64,000 bases of DNA from Liolophura sinensis (taxonomy: Eukaryota; Mollusca; Polyplacophora; Chitonida; Chitonidae): contig NC_088300.1 in NCBI RefSeq assembly GCF_032854445.1, positions 7,256,001-7,320,000 of the forward strand. Direction: 5' to 3'. Position 1 is the first letter of the stretch. Each line of letters begins with the position of its first letter. Under the pieces are notes generated by a model. The model saw nothing but the letters and a program-made list of their open reading frames with translations, did no database searches and was not told the DNA's origin. Below, piece after piece: positions 23,340-35,953 of the stretch. A program made the position numbers and the translations under genes.

Positions 23340-26300
23340 GTCTGTCCCCTGATCACTGGACCAGTAGACAGTTACAATATGTGTAATCCCAGCTGGATTA
23401 GCCGGACTGTCTCAATCCGCTCCCAACACGATAATGAGACAGCTTCTGATTGAACGCACTCCCTCAGATCACGGCTCATCAAGTGATGGCGTTGGGCCCT
23501 GTTTTAGAGGTTTGCCCACAAGGGCCTTGTAATTGTTTAAGCGACAATCCTAACACGATTGCTGGTCATGTTCACTCCCGGAGTTGTTGTAACGCCGCAT
23601 GCCGCACCATATTGCAGCTGTCATGGTCCGTTGGCACCCAGTGCTAGCACCCACCCATCTCCTCTTTCACCAGAGACCATTACATTAAACGCTTGGCTCT
23701 CTCTCATTGTCCCAGCACATGACAACAGTGTTATGTTCGTTCATTTTCCACTTAACTAGATCGCCCCGTCTCGCCACTGGGAGTTTTGTCTCGCACATTT
23801 TTCGCGGACTCTCGGATTTCAGGCGTTAATCAAACCATTAACCCTGACAATAAATGTAATATTATCTTCCTTTGACCCTCGCTCTGCTGACCAAAACATT
23901 TCCATTCTGTTAAGACCAAGTGTTATTAACTTCCTGGAACATATTCGTTACAAGCAACAGTCAGACATATGATAATTCATCGAAAGCTTAAGTGTAAAAT
24001 GCCCACTGCATCTCTGAGTAGAGCTTTCGAAACAAGCGGCACCACCAATTCTTGTGTATGGTGTGTTTGCCATTCATACTGTGCCACTTTTGGGCAATAA
24101 ATAAGAATAATGGATGGATTTTGGTGCCTGTATGAGGGAAAGTAATTTCTAAGGTGAAGATTCAAGCTGTGGCGAGTGCTAATAGATGATTCAACTGATT
24201 ATGTACTTGTTCATTAAAAACCTTTCTCTTACCCTTTTTCTGCTTTGAAGAAACATGTCTGTCAACTTACCGGGTTGATAACATAAGTTTGACGAAATAA
24301 AAGGTTGTTTTCAGTGTAGGCTTGCCTTGATATGGCTGAAATAAAATATTTTATCCCTTCTTTGCTCACAATGGTTAAGCTAAATCTTTATGTACACTGT
24401 ATTCATACATCGCTGAACGTTGAACTTGCCTTTATAACTGTCATGGCTGTACATTGCATTATCACAGTGAGTGCTCAACGTTACCTGTAATACTGGTTTC
24501 ACACCCAGAAACCAACATTTCTAGAGAGACACGCGTACGAATGTCCTAAGCACCTTCCTGGCACGTTTGACTGTGCCATTGTCCAGATCATTTGGTATAC
24601 CCTCAAAACTCTACGTCAGACAGGGCAATCCAGGGATCTTGCCTTCCTGAAGTGCTAGACCTTGGTGTAAGCTATGTTTCAATTAAATTCAATTACGTCG
24701 GCAAAGAGGACAGGCAAACACAATTAGTTTATTTTGAATTTACTGATATGCCTGCTTTCTGGCATCTCCTAAGTTTGCTTTATGACTAAGAGGGTCGGAG
24801 TATTGGGAGATGCCTCGGCCAGAGCGGGGTCTGTCAGTCTGCCAGAGCGGGAAGCATCCCGTAAGAGGCACCATTGTTGACTCCTTTCTTGGGTATCACT
24901 TACAAATGTCGCGCAGGCTGTGTAAGCCCTAGCATTTCAAGTGCATCGACTTTTGTCACCAACAATAATGGGCACAGAGCGAGCAGTCAAGCGTGGAGGA
25001 ACACTCTCTAAAGCGTGTATTATGAGCCATAAATGTTATCAGCCGGGATTTTCTGTTCCCACTCGATCGGCCACATGAGTTGAGGATAAGTGTGCTGGGC
25101 GATGAAAAAGAAGAACTAGTTTTGCCAGAGATTTGTCTGAAAAAGAGCAATTACGGTTTTTCTGGGGATCTATAAGCGGGGATGGAGGAGGGGACGTATT
25201 TGTAAGGTTTCGGTAGCATTCTGACTTGTGCTGATGGAACAGCGAATCAATAGAAATTAAAATATGTGTAAATTATATTTACTCTCTGTTACTGAATCGA
25301 TCGACTCGTTTGTTAGTTTCTTGCACATCCTTTCCGGGTTTTCTTGATGCCCGTAACTTATCGCTTTCCAGCTCCTGGAGCATTGTGAAAGGCGCTGGGC
25401 TATTGTCTATGTTCTGATAATGAAGCCATAGATAAGTGGTCTGAGTTTTGTCGCGTGCAAGTATCTGTAAAGATTTGGGATGACGTATGATTCCGAATTT
25501 AGATTCTTTGAAATTAATTCTCAGAACCGGTGATGACCTAAAATGTGAAATAATAGATATTCTTTGATTTTATTGTTTGTTATCTTCTACAAGTCCTAGA
25601 TGGACAGTCGTTTCGTACTTCACATTTTATTATTCTGGCCATGTACAGCGACATTAAAGTTATCACCACCCAATGTATTTAGTTATAAACACTGTCCATA
25701 AAAATGTTGTTGTTGAATGGTATTGATTGATTATTGGATGAGATTTCTTAGCTTCACTCGAAGTGCAAAGTGTTGGTTTAGGTTTAAACATTGCATTAGT
25801 ATTGCTTTGGTGTCATAATTCAGACGTGATATGGAGCATGCCCCCTGGAACGTTACGCCAGCTAAGAAATATTGCCGTGCAAAACATCGGGCAAGAGAAA
25901 AGTTTAAAAAAAAGTATTTTCCCCCAAAACGTACAGTTCGTATAAAACGGGTGATGGCTAAATATATGCATGTATTTGCTGTACGTGTATAGATTTAAAA
26001 TGGTTACTGATCCACACATCTCACGTATTTTTTTAACCGACAAGGTATTGTTCATCGTCTTTACTGTGGGGACATTCGATTTACATTTTCTTTGTGTCAG
26101 AATTTAAACGGCAGCTTGTCGTCTACATGTATTGTAAACTGATTTGATATGTTATTGTTTTTTCCCCGTATCAGGCCACCTCGATCACATTTTCTCCTCA
26201 TTTTGGCCCGTGGTAAATCTCGGCAGACCGTTATAGGTCAGTTTCAGTAAATTGACTTGGGCGTCAAGCACAAGCGGGATACAGCGCTGATTTCCTAACG

Positions 26301-27200
26301 TTAACCGGCATTCACATAGCCTCCCTAAACCTTTGGGGCTTGTTATTGTTGTCTTGTAATGGCTAAAGTTCCAGTCGAATTGAAAGTAAATAGATTTTAG
26401 TCTGTGCTGATGATCTCTGGCTTGTGTTTCCACTCAAGGGACCAGCGTGGGCCCGCAGCTATAAACCAACTATTCCCCAGGTAGAGGTAAAGCTCGGTGT
26501 CGTGACCGCGATCAGATATCAATTTAATAACGCCGATCGCTTTGCCTATGAGACGTCCGTGTTTTGCCATTGTCCCCGTCTTTCCCAGATTCTATAGCGC
26601 AAAGCTTTGGCACGGCATCAACAACAGATTTGATAGCTGGACGAGAGGTTTGAAGGACGTTTAGCGTCTCGTCGACCAGAACTGAAATTTCCAGCGGAAT
26701 AATATTCAAGAATGGTTTCCCGTATTCTATTGAATTCTGGTGATAAAATAGATGGAGATTTGATGAGAGTAGTTGTGGAGCTCTTCTCACCAGCAATTAC
26801 GTGATTTACCGCGCGTGAAAAGCGGATTGGCATTGTGCAAACAATCTGTCTTTATTACCACATAATGCAATCGGCCGCCATCCATTACATGCAATTTAAC
26901 AGTGTGTTGCGCAATATGAAATTGTCGCCGCGGATTCTAACGAATTATAACTTTTGTTTTGTTTCTTCTTCATATTGCATATGTTACCACCCTTATGTAT
27001 AGTCCATAGATATTGAATGGGAACGAGTCGAAATTATCGTATGGAAATGTTTGCACCAGGTTATACCACGCATTTTGTCGTAAAGAACTAAGTAGGCCAT
27101 CGACAAACGTCTGTGTGTGGACGCCACGCCTTTGTTGTATGTATTAGACAGTTGTTCGCAGTGTAAAGCAAGGAGTCCCAGTGGAACCTAGAACTTATCT
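23340..27200. promoter_or_regulatory. candidate regulatory (possibly conserved non-coding) block in mipol1 intron
   Basis: About 3.9 kb without recognisable repeats. Its CpG frequency is about three to four times that of the first 18 kb by eye. Segments such as 23400-23900, 24950-25120 and 26180-26930 contain many homeodomain-like ATTA/TAAT cores and no long simple sequence. The call rests on composition and the absence of repeats and codons only. Conservation cannot be tested from one sequence. Confidence 0.3.
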
Positions 27201-28054
27201 TATTTAGTGAAACGGAAAAGCATAACCTGTAATATGCAGTTATTCGAGTTGCACATGACTACATGGGACATCACTCAAACACCATTCAAATATTCTTAGC
27301 TTGTGTACGTGATAATTTAAGGCGTCTTCGTTCTTTGGTGCGACCCAGTCAGATTTCGCGAATAAATTTGCTTCATCTTGAAATGCGACACTATTGGTAC
27401 GGTTAAAGTCTTTTCTTATCGAACCTTTTCATCTTAGATATGATAACTGGACAAATGAAAATGAGAAATTTTACATTTTACAGTGGCTCTATCAATTTAC
27501 GTTAAATGATGTCTCCTATTTTGATCACTTCAACAACAAGAGGACTGTATCATAAACAGCCATGAAACACACACAAATGCTATGTATTTCTGTCAGAATC
27601 GAAAGTACAAAGTATATATTTGTGTATCAAATCTGTCAGACTTCCTCTGCAATGTATACGTGGCGGGCCATAACTACAAATGATAGACTCTCTCTGCATG
27701 TCGTTTATCGTGTGATGCATCTGTGAGTACTCAGCAGCACTGATCTGCTGTCAGTTATTTGCCATTTGATTCCGTATCGGGTGAATCAGGTACAGGTATG
27801 TGTGGACCTATTATAAGGGCTGGTTTCCTACTCTCTGGGAATGAGTTGCCAGATAGCAGCTGGTGCATGGACTAGCCATTGACAGTCAACAGGAATAAAT
27901 TACCACCAGTTCCATATTTAGGGCAAAAATTGGTAAACAATTTCCTCATCAGTGGTACTTCAAGCAGTCGCTCACTTTTAAAGACATTTAAAAGAAATTA
28001 CCATTTCTAATGATGATTTTGCGGCAACATATTGTTTCATCATATTCAGTGAAC

Positions 28055-28120
28055 TACGTGTCTGTAGGAATAACCACGTGTCTGTAGGAATAACTACGTG
28101 TCTGTAGGAATAACCACCTG
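28055..28120. repeat. 20-bp tandem repeat beside acceptor
   Basis: Three copies of YACGTGTCTGTAGGAATAAC begin at 28055, 28075 and 28095, with a partial fourth. The array ends about 20 bp before the terminal exon acceptor at 28140, in the branch-point and polypyrimidine region. Confidence 0.9.
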
Positions 28121-28140
28121 TGTTTCTTGTTTCCTTGCAG

Positions 28141-28210
28141 GCTAGTACGACTGGCGCGGGTTTTGAAGCGGAGGTTAAATGAGAGTGGTTCTGAGGTAGA
28201 CCCAGTCTGA
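28141..28210 (+). CDS. mipol1: mipol1 terminal coding exon
   Basis: Follows a strong acceptor, TTTCTTGTTTCCTTGCAG. The first base completes the Arg codon split by the intron (AG|G). The frame then reads LVRLARVLKRRLNESGSEV and ends DPV-stop at 28208-28210. The end of MIPOL1, as I recall it, has a similar basic motif (ERLVDVLRKKV). The short acidic tail after RRLNE differs. The junction RERLVRLARVLKRR continues the coil of the previous exon. The stop codon position closes the six-exon series and fits the family's C-terminus in length. Confidence 0.88.
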
Positions 28211-28760
28211 AGGGGAACGTCTCGGACAGCGACCGTTCACATCACGGATGGAATATCCACTTAAACGTGCTGGACAGTGTTTAAAACTTCATAATATGTA
28301 TACAACAGTACTCTCTTAGTTTAGAGTTTAGCTACAATGTCCAAATCGACACCTTATGTGCCTTAGGCTATGTTAACGTCGACTCCATCCTTGTTTGCCG
28401 TATCTATCTATCTTGTAGTGGATACACAGTCGGGTGATATGTTGCTGTAGAAATGTTTGGTTGTGTATGCTAACTGCAAATACTTACACTTGTACATTTA
28501 TATTTGGATGAGTATGATGGATACAATATAGATAGATTGTGTGTGATATTAGAAATAGATAGGAGGCCATATTTAATCAGCATCATACTCTGATGTACAA
28601 AAAGAAAAGATAGGTGATCTTTACTTCGGGATAGAGCGCCTTGTTCTAATGGTCGAATAGTACTCAGAAGTAGACATATGCCTTTTGATGCGAGTAATAA
28701 ATTGGGGCAGGACACCCACTGACTGCTGATCTTGTCACTCACACTACTATACATGTCTAT
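28211..28760 (+). other. mipol1: probable mipol1 3' UTR (extent uncertain)
   Basis: Sequence after the stop codon is AT-rich and non-repetitive. The first AATAAA hexamer I see is at 28696-28701. It lacks an obvious GT-rich downstream element, so the real end of the transcript may be elsewhere. Confidence 0.4.
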
Positions 28761-31560
28761 GGTTTACCATTGTTATTGTGACTTCATGCGTCACCTTGTT
28801 CGTTAGGAGGATGTATACCATTCCTTAATCATGCCAGGAATATCTCGGAAGTGTAATAAGTTCTACTTAAGTGCTCAAGTTTTTGGTGTATGAATTGTGA
28901 AAAGACAAATGACTGGTTCTGTTAAAACTGTTATACCCACTTATGGGATAACAATGGCGCCATTATGATTTATTGAATACATCCTGAAGATTGAGAACAC
29001 GGTATTCAGGGTGTAGTTGAAAGAGATTGAGAACACGGTATTCAGGATGTGGTTGAAAAATACTGATTTTATGGCTTCTGCGGATGGTGTACTGTAATGG
29101 CTATTTTTGCCTTGTATAGATGCTGATCACTGTATCCCATGAGGTTGTATGTAGTTCACATTTTGAACAGTTTTAAATTATTTTACTGCGTCTAAAAGAA
29201 TATTTAACACCTGTGCAGCTTTTAGTGTTATTTTGGTTTAGATTTTACACATTTTTCATAGCTTGTTTAAAATAGTTCTGTTCCTAAATGCTGGTGTTCT
29301 TTATAGTTACACTAAAGGGAATGGAGATTCGAGATTCGTTGCTGTTCCCGTCTCACCAATATTTAATGAAATGCCAATGGCCTGACGGATCCAACCATGC
29401 GGTGAGTTGTTCCCCCTGGCCGCCAGGAGTGCAGGAGTTTGGAAGGGCCTCTCGGTTTTCTGCGTGGACTTGTGTCAACTCAAGGCGCCAAACCGAGAGG
29501 GAAACTGTCTGGAATTTCAAGTTTCATATTTCTGCCATGTGTTACCCTCTACAATCTGTGACATCGTTTTGAATTTTTTTTCTCTCTCGTTTTTTGCACT
29601 AAGCATGTTTGCCGAGGTTATTGGTCTTCGCCGTTCAAGACAGCCACTTCTTTCCTCTTCCTTTTGAAAAGAACATACGACCACATGGTGACCGGACTGT
29701 TTGCGTTCCCTATGTTTGTGATGGAGTCTTGTCAACACTTGTTGGTGATGCGGTTTTCCGGAGGCCTTGCTTGTCAAGCTCTAGATGATGACGACACTGT
29801 GTGATAAATACATAGAGCCTGGTAGAGCTAACAGACGTTGTCTCAGCACCCTCTGTCGGTCCCAGCGGCTGACTGGACAGACCGGGTCTGTCTGCCTGGA
29901 TATTGTTGTCGTTGGTATAGGATAATTCATAAGAAAGGATTGTTTCAGTCGTGTCACTTCTCTCCTGTCCTGTGTGGATCGATCCCATTTCTGGGACCAG
30001 CAGTTTTGTTTCTCGACTGCCAGCTTTGGTTTAAGTAAACAACCATCGTGTTCCTTCTCCCGCCAACGAACAAAACACAACCTACTTCAGCGGCCCAATC
30101 CTTTGCAATTAAGGGATGTGCACAGATTTTACGCTTGATACCTTTTTAATCTGCCTTAAGTCGTGGGCAAACAGTACACAATGGCGTGGATTAGTGTCTT
30201 TTAGAGAAATTATTCCGCCATCAATCGAATAGCCTTAGGTCAGAGAGCTCATGCGGGTCCCAGCCCGATAAGCCGTGCACAAAAAATCACGTTTAAAAAG
30301 TGTAGTAGAGCGACTTGTACCTAATATATTGTCAAACCATTCCATGCAGACTTACATAATTCCACCTAACATCGTGGCACTACCACTATCATTAGATTCT
30401 TATGAACCTTTGAAACTCGTACAGTTTGTGATAATTCAGCAGAAATACGTGCATCATAAAGACATTCATATGGCAATCTTCACCGATAATTGATGTTTCA
30501 CGATGAACACACACCAACAAATAACTACGGAAATTCATGGTTAGAAATCTGGAAGGTGCGGTTTAAAAAACAATTAATTAACAATTACAAGATGCAAACA
30601 GTGTTTTCAGGGCGTAAATTTAACCAGTATCCAAGTCGTATCCAAGTCGTATACTATGAGCTACCATTTATCAGAGATTTATCTCAGTTGCAATTTTTCA
30701 TATATCCAAAATGTATTTAACACGGTGCGTATACAATCCTTTGCCCCCAGATTCTAGACACCGTCCATATGTAATTAGATGAGATTTAGTCAGTGTAAAA
30801 TTTGAAGCGTTTGATGGAATATCCTTGATACTTTCCCTGTAGCCAAAGAGCATTATGCTTGTCAGTTGTTTCTGTGTACTAAAGTTCCGTCAGAATGGAA
30901 CTTTGGCCCTAGATGATGGAGTATAACCACATTGTGTTCAAGTCTAAGCGTTTTACGAAGTACGTCAGTTTTTGAAATACACCCGCACTGTCAATCCATT
31001 TGCGCCAGAAATTAATTATATGCAATAATTCGAAAACCTGTTGTAGTACTTCATTGTTTCGTTCTTTGACCACCATTTTTGCATGTCGCTTTAATTCTGA
31101 TTGCAAGAACTTGTATGTATTTATTTATTTATTTGTGCTAGTCGTTACCAAGAGTATATCTGTAAGTTTCTCTATAACAAGTTTTATTTAGTTTTGATTA
31201 CATATTTGTCACACTTATTTTAGACCGGACTCCCTTGGTATTTGAATCTCATTTGCCCGTACCTTGTATTTTTGTCCAGCTGTTTTACGGTAAACTGGTA
31301 TTTTGAGAAAATATACAGGGTCATGGATGTGTAACTTTTCTTTAAGAGGCTCTTTGTCATTACGTTGTTGACACATGCATGGTGTCATCACTGTTACATT
31401 TGTGCACTTACATTCTTTTATCATCAATATCATCACATGTGACACATATCACATCATTGGCTATGTTTGTGGCACTTGTATGGTCACATCACTATTTCAT
31501 ATCTGATATATAGTCAAACCATTCCAAACAGATATACACTTCCATAAGTCCACTTAATAC
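28761..31560. other. intergenic, partly GC-balanced, no gene recognised
   Basis: No exon that I can support. The segment 29380-30270 is GC-balanced, non-repetitive and carries overlapping short open frames on both strands that look like chance. An 11-bp inverted repeat lies at 29448-29500. From 30280 on it is AT-rich. Confidence 0.5.
28992..29062. repeat. ~38-bp two-copy direct repeat
   Basis: AGATTGAGAACACGGTATTC followed by AGG and TGAAA occurs twice in tandem with two or three differences. Confidence 0.85.
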
Positions 31561-31572
31561 AGTGATATTAAG

Positions 31573-31592
31573 CCCCCCCCCCCCCCCCCCCC
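31573..31592. repeat. poly-C tract (20 C)
   Basis: Uninterrupted run of 20 C, preceded by ATTAAG and followed by a C-rich ACCTCCTCCACACAC stretch. The minus strand is a poly-G run able to form G-quadruplexes. Length may be an assembly estimate. Confidence 0.95.
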
Positions 31593-31847
31593 ACCTCCTC
31601 CACACACATACACCTCCACACTTCATGTCATGACGTGTAAATCGGCGCATGCCGTTATATACCTGTATTGGGAGAATGCAGGTATATAATTGTGTTCTTA
31701 TGTATGATCATTCATTATATGCTTTTGCCATGCAATATTGTTTTACTCTGGTGTCATATTTAAATAAGGTATGATAATAGACCAACCCCAAGCATGTATT
31801 CAATGTGTGACATTTACCCTCTTCAGCTTTCGTTTTGGAGATTTTGT

Positions 31848-31993
31848 AAAGATATTAATTTATGATTTGTGCTCGAGGAATGACTGTTATTTGAGTATTA
31901 ACCATAAATATATGCATTCTAAAGATATTAATTTATGATTTGTGCTCGAGGAATGACTGTCATCTGAGTATGAACGAGAAATATATGCATTAC
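31848..31993. repeat. 73-bp tandem duplication
   Basis: Two copies start at 31848 and 31921 (AAAGATATTAATTTATGATT then TGTGCTCGAGGAATGACTGT). The first 40 bases are identical and the second half has several changes. Confidence 0.95.
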
Positions 31994-32534
31994 CCACTTC
32001 GTTTAGGATTTACAACTTTTTCTTGAGGTTACATTTACCTTCGCTAATATCTATATTCACCTCTTTCGAGCCAGGCATGTATTAATTGTATACATGCATG
32101 TAGTTTGTTATTCCTCTGTACACCTTGACACGAGTACGGAGAAATATTTATGTGTATAGTTTGGCTAAATTTATGATGATGTAACTCGGCTGCTCAAACT
32201 ATGTATCGAACTTTACACTTTCAGAATGCTTGATCTGATACGAATTTGTTGGGTAATATTCTCGTTCTGTATGTTTAAAAAATTCACTTTGTTTGTGGTG
32301 TAACATTTAAAAGCTTTCGAAATGGCACGAGCATTCGTATTTGCATTGCATTGTTTTAATAAGTGGAGAGCTATACTCAAGATATAATAGCCCTTTATAA
32401 AGAAGTTATGAATCTTTTTTTTCTTCAGAAATTAAGACTTTGGTGCTCTTTGTTTAATAAGAGTTCGTTACTCATAACGAAGATATCGCTCAAGACGGCT
32501 GTACAAAGCACATTTTGTCTATATGTAACTTAAG

Positions 32535-32547
32535 CCCCCCCCCCCCC
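32535..32547. repeat. poly-C tract (13 C)
   Basis: Run of 13 C preceded by CTTAAG, similar in context to the longer tract at 31573. Confidence 0.9.
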
Positions 32548-33816
32548 TCTAGCCTTTCAAAGTTAACTTATATATAAACTTTATATATAGTAGTTTTATT
32601 CCTCACGATATATTTTCGATAAATGTGCAACGTATACTTTTGCTTTCTGTCTCACTTGAGTCCATTTTTCTAATGAAAATCTTTCAGACTCAGTATTAGT
32701 TTGTTTTTGCAAGAAAGCTCTTTTTAAAAATAGTTTTCTTGTCTCATTGTTTTATAGCTGTCATTTCGTGTCCATTCACTAGGCTGTATACAATTCACAG
32801 TGCAATACTCCCATTGATAAAAAGGGAAACTTAAGTATTTAAAATACACCCATTATGTTGTTTATTGTTTTTTAATTTTGACACTGTTATGTGGTCAATA
32901 AATTGCCCGGTTATCCAGCACCGATACATGTCGTTTTTGGCTTATATTTAGTAACTTATTGTTTGGTCATATGCCTTATTCCTTGCAGGTCGTCAGTGGA
33001 ACACAATCACGTACAACTCCCCTTGGTTGTATGCTGCTAAATGTACACATTGTGCGTTTGGGTGTGGGACAAAATTAAGATAAATGTGTATAAGAGTTTA
33101 ATAATGAATTTATGTAAAATCATTACAAAAAATGAAAACAGAAAAAGACCCGAAATACGTTCAACTAGATGATGACTTATAATTTTGGGGTTTTGCTTTG
33201 CTCTTCTGTAAACTATTTGGGATCATTTCTCTTGGAATGTATGCAGTGATAAAAGACTATACAGGTGAGGGAGGAAGACCAGAGCAACGACGACAGTGTG
33301 ATAGTTGTGAAATGTTGACACTTAATGGTGAAATACGGCCTCTTGCAATTTACTTCAGTTAGGGTTTTATTCTATCTGTTGGTGTTAATGCTGTAAAAGT
33401 AGCAAATTGTCTGGCGAAACTGTGAAACAAATTGAGGAACCATTGTCTGCAGAAACCAACGATCCGTGCACAAAGCAAGCACATGTCCTGAGAAAAAATG
33501 TAGCCTCGATTCCAGCTTTATTGGTTAAGCACATGGTGTGAAATAATGACTGAAATCATCGCTGCTCGTAGCGATTCTCACCTGTTCTTATCGTTTGTTT
33601 AAGTTTGTCTAGCTTGTATAACAGAGTGTTTAGCTTGTGAAAATTAGTGCGTGAGCGATGCGGTATCGGTTAGGAAAGTAATCACGAACGCATGAATCGT
33701 AATTATAGCAACTACAGAAAACAATGCACAGAAGCAATCCTGTCTGGAGAATCTCTTTTATTCGATATAGTATTGCTGATATTTGTCTCATGCCCTAAAT
33801 TCATTTATATGTCTGT

Positions 33817-34050
33817 TTGATTGCTTTACGCCGTACGCAAGAATGTTTTATTTATATAAGGGCAGTTAGGTTTATATGTGGAGGTAACTGGAGTCCGCAG
33901 GAAACCACCTTGTTGACTTCGTCAAAAACATCGTAACTTTGAACCCCGCTATATGCACAGCGGGAGCTGGATTCGATCCCAAGACATGGTTTATCAACTG
34001 TCAGCGAAATTGGATGTAAGCCATTAGCTCACTCGGCTATCTATAAGGCC
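33817..34050 (-). mobile_element. tRNA-derived SINE, different head, shared tail
   Basis: On the minus strand the head reads GGCCTTATAGATAGCCGAGT then GAGCTAATGG (A-box-like), with a good B box, GGGATCGAATCCAGC, near 33975. The tail is the common CTTGCGTACGGCGTAAAGCA. The body differs from the copies at 22037 and 60640, so this is a separate subfamily that shares the 3' end. Confidence 0.75.
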
Positions 34051-34199
34051 GATTTAAAACGGAAAATATGTGGACGGGACTGCTTGTCTATCATTTGACG
34101 GTTAAAACACAAACCAATTCCAACGATACATGAAAACTATAAATTTAGATCCTGCGTTGTGGAACAACATCAAGGCTGTCCACATACGCTATGTTCATT

Positions 34200-34305
34200 T
34201 AGTTATTTATTTCTCTGATTGGTGTTTTACGCCGTGCTCAAGAATTTTTCACTTGTGTGAATTCAATCAGTTTTATACGTGGAGGAAACCATGTCTAGTC
34301 CTGAC
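34200..34305 (-). mobile_element. SINE 3' fragment
   Basis: TTATTTATTTCTCTGATTGG then TGTTTTACGCCGTGCTCAAG is the complement of the shared tail, continuing to TACGTGGAGGAAACCATG. It lies in the same orientation as, and 150 bp after, the SINE at 33817. No head is present. Confidence 0.7.
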
Positions 34306-35953
34306 AAACATGCGGTATGTGTGAAGATATACGGAGAATCATAAGGAACATGTACTGGCTGATTTAGGTGTTAACCAGCTGACAATGGCACTGGTTAAAT
34401 ATTTATGATTTTATAGTGGGAGTACAATAATCAAATAACCATCTAAACCGTGCATATATATATTTACATATATACTATAGGTATATAGCGCTGTATCAGG
34501 CAACTGCACAAAGGTTTACGGAAAATTCAAATGGTCATAATTTAAAAAAGAATTGCTCATTTAAAAGTACCGGTAACTTGGTTTCGGGTTTAGGTTTTTC
34601 CTACTGAGCTTCATTGAAATAACGCACAGAGTTGACTAAAACGGGTTAAAAAAATCACAGTTTAATATAAAATGTATATGGAGCCTCAAAACGTAATCTT
34701 GCAGAAAGATATAAATGTTTGTTTGAAAGTTAACAACCGTGTGCTTTCTTCTGTAGCAACAAACTGTGATGCGCTTAGGACTATGTAGGAGATTTACCTA
34801 TACTTTCAGAATATTCCTTATAATTTTTGAAATGAGCTGTTATAATATACTTATCTTAAGCTGTGTTAACATGGCGCTACTGTGTTAGTAGAAGTGACCT
34901 TTGGCCTCTTCGTGGTAAATCACAATTACACTGGCGTTCTGTACCAATAATGTCCAAAGGAGTAAAAACTTGTCAGGTTTTCCACCCACAACTCTGACGT
35001 CTGGGAGATCCAATCCAAAAGGAACTGCTTTGAAAATACCCATTTTACCTTCACTCCAGTTAGTTAATTACTTCACTTTGAAAATGTCGCGCTAATTTTG
35101 AGTGTGTGTTGACATTTGTTGGTTATAAGCTCGGCTCAGCGTCTTTGAAAAGACCCCCAACTATAAAGCCCGAACTCAGTTACCTATCCCCTTCGCCCTG
35201 CGTTCTTGGTTATTTCCTCTTTTGTGTTTATGGCACTTTACCTTCCAATCCGGTTTTGGTAACAAATGGTTCTATTTTAAGTTAAATTTGGTAACAATTT
35301 GGTCCCGGGCCCTGAACCATATGTTTACTGAGGGTTTTCCGTACCTTACAGCGTCGGTGCTTCATTGGGGAGCTGGCCAGGTGTTAAACTAACACATTTA
35401 CCTGGGTAAGAGGGATAAATAAGACCACCTAAAGGGGGACGTCAGCGGCCCACCCACACCCCACAATACGGGAGCAAACAACCGACAGACCCTTCCCGAC
35501 CCTACTCCTCAAATTAAACCATATGCACCCGATGCGCTATAATTTATGCAGGACGTTATATACCCTACAGTGCCATTCAGTTTGAGACTGAAATAACTGC
35601 ATGGTTTGTACCCGGAAAACACCTCGATTTGTTGTAACTTAATTGCCGGTAAAATTGATTATTAGGGCAGAATTTAAAAAAAATACAGAAATAATTTCAC
35701 AAATTAATCGTGGTCGCATTTTACAAAGCCGGGTATTACTTTTATTACATGTGAAGTGCTCTTATTTGGCCAGAATTGATAATATTATCCCTGACATTAT
35801 ACATAATCTATGCAGATAACACTGTATATAGGCTATTGAGCCCATCAAAACTGTTATGAGGTAAGTAAGACAAATGCTATTGTGGATAATGCTCTTGAGT
35901 AAAAATAAACGTGAAGAATTCGTGAGGGACGCAGATTTTTGGTTATCTTTCAG

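Larger units (their letters stand above)
21892..28139 (+). other. mipol1: last mipol1 intron, CpG-containing
   Basis: 6.2-kb intron. It opens with a tail-to-tail SINE pair (22037-22371). From about 23.3 to 27.2 kb it is non-repetitive, with more CpG than the first 18 kb, and looks like possible regulatory DNA. I found no additional exon. A 20-bp tandem repeat lies next to the final acceptor. Confidence 0.6.
32548..35953. other. intergenic, SINEs only
   Basis: AT-rich with two minus-strand SINE copies and a GC-richer segment at 35130-35560 that contains no exon I can support. Nothing else is recognised. Confidence 0.5.

Noticed and set aside
28470-28754. 94-codon minus-strand frame antisense to the 3' UTR
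   Set aside because: AT-rich, no domain, no splice signals; chance frame.
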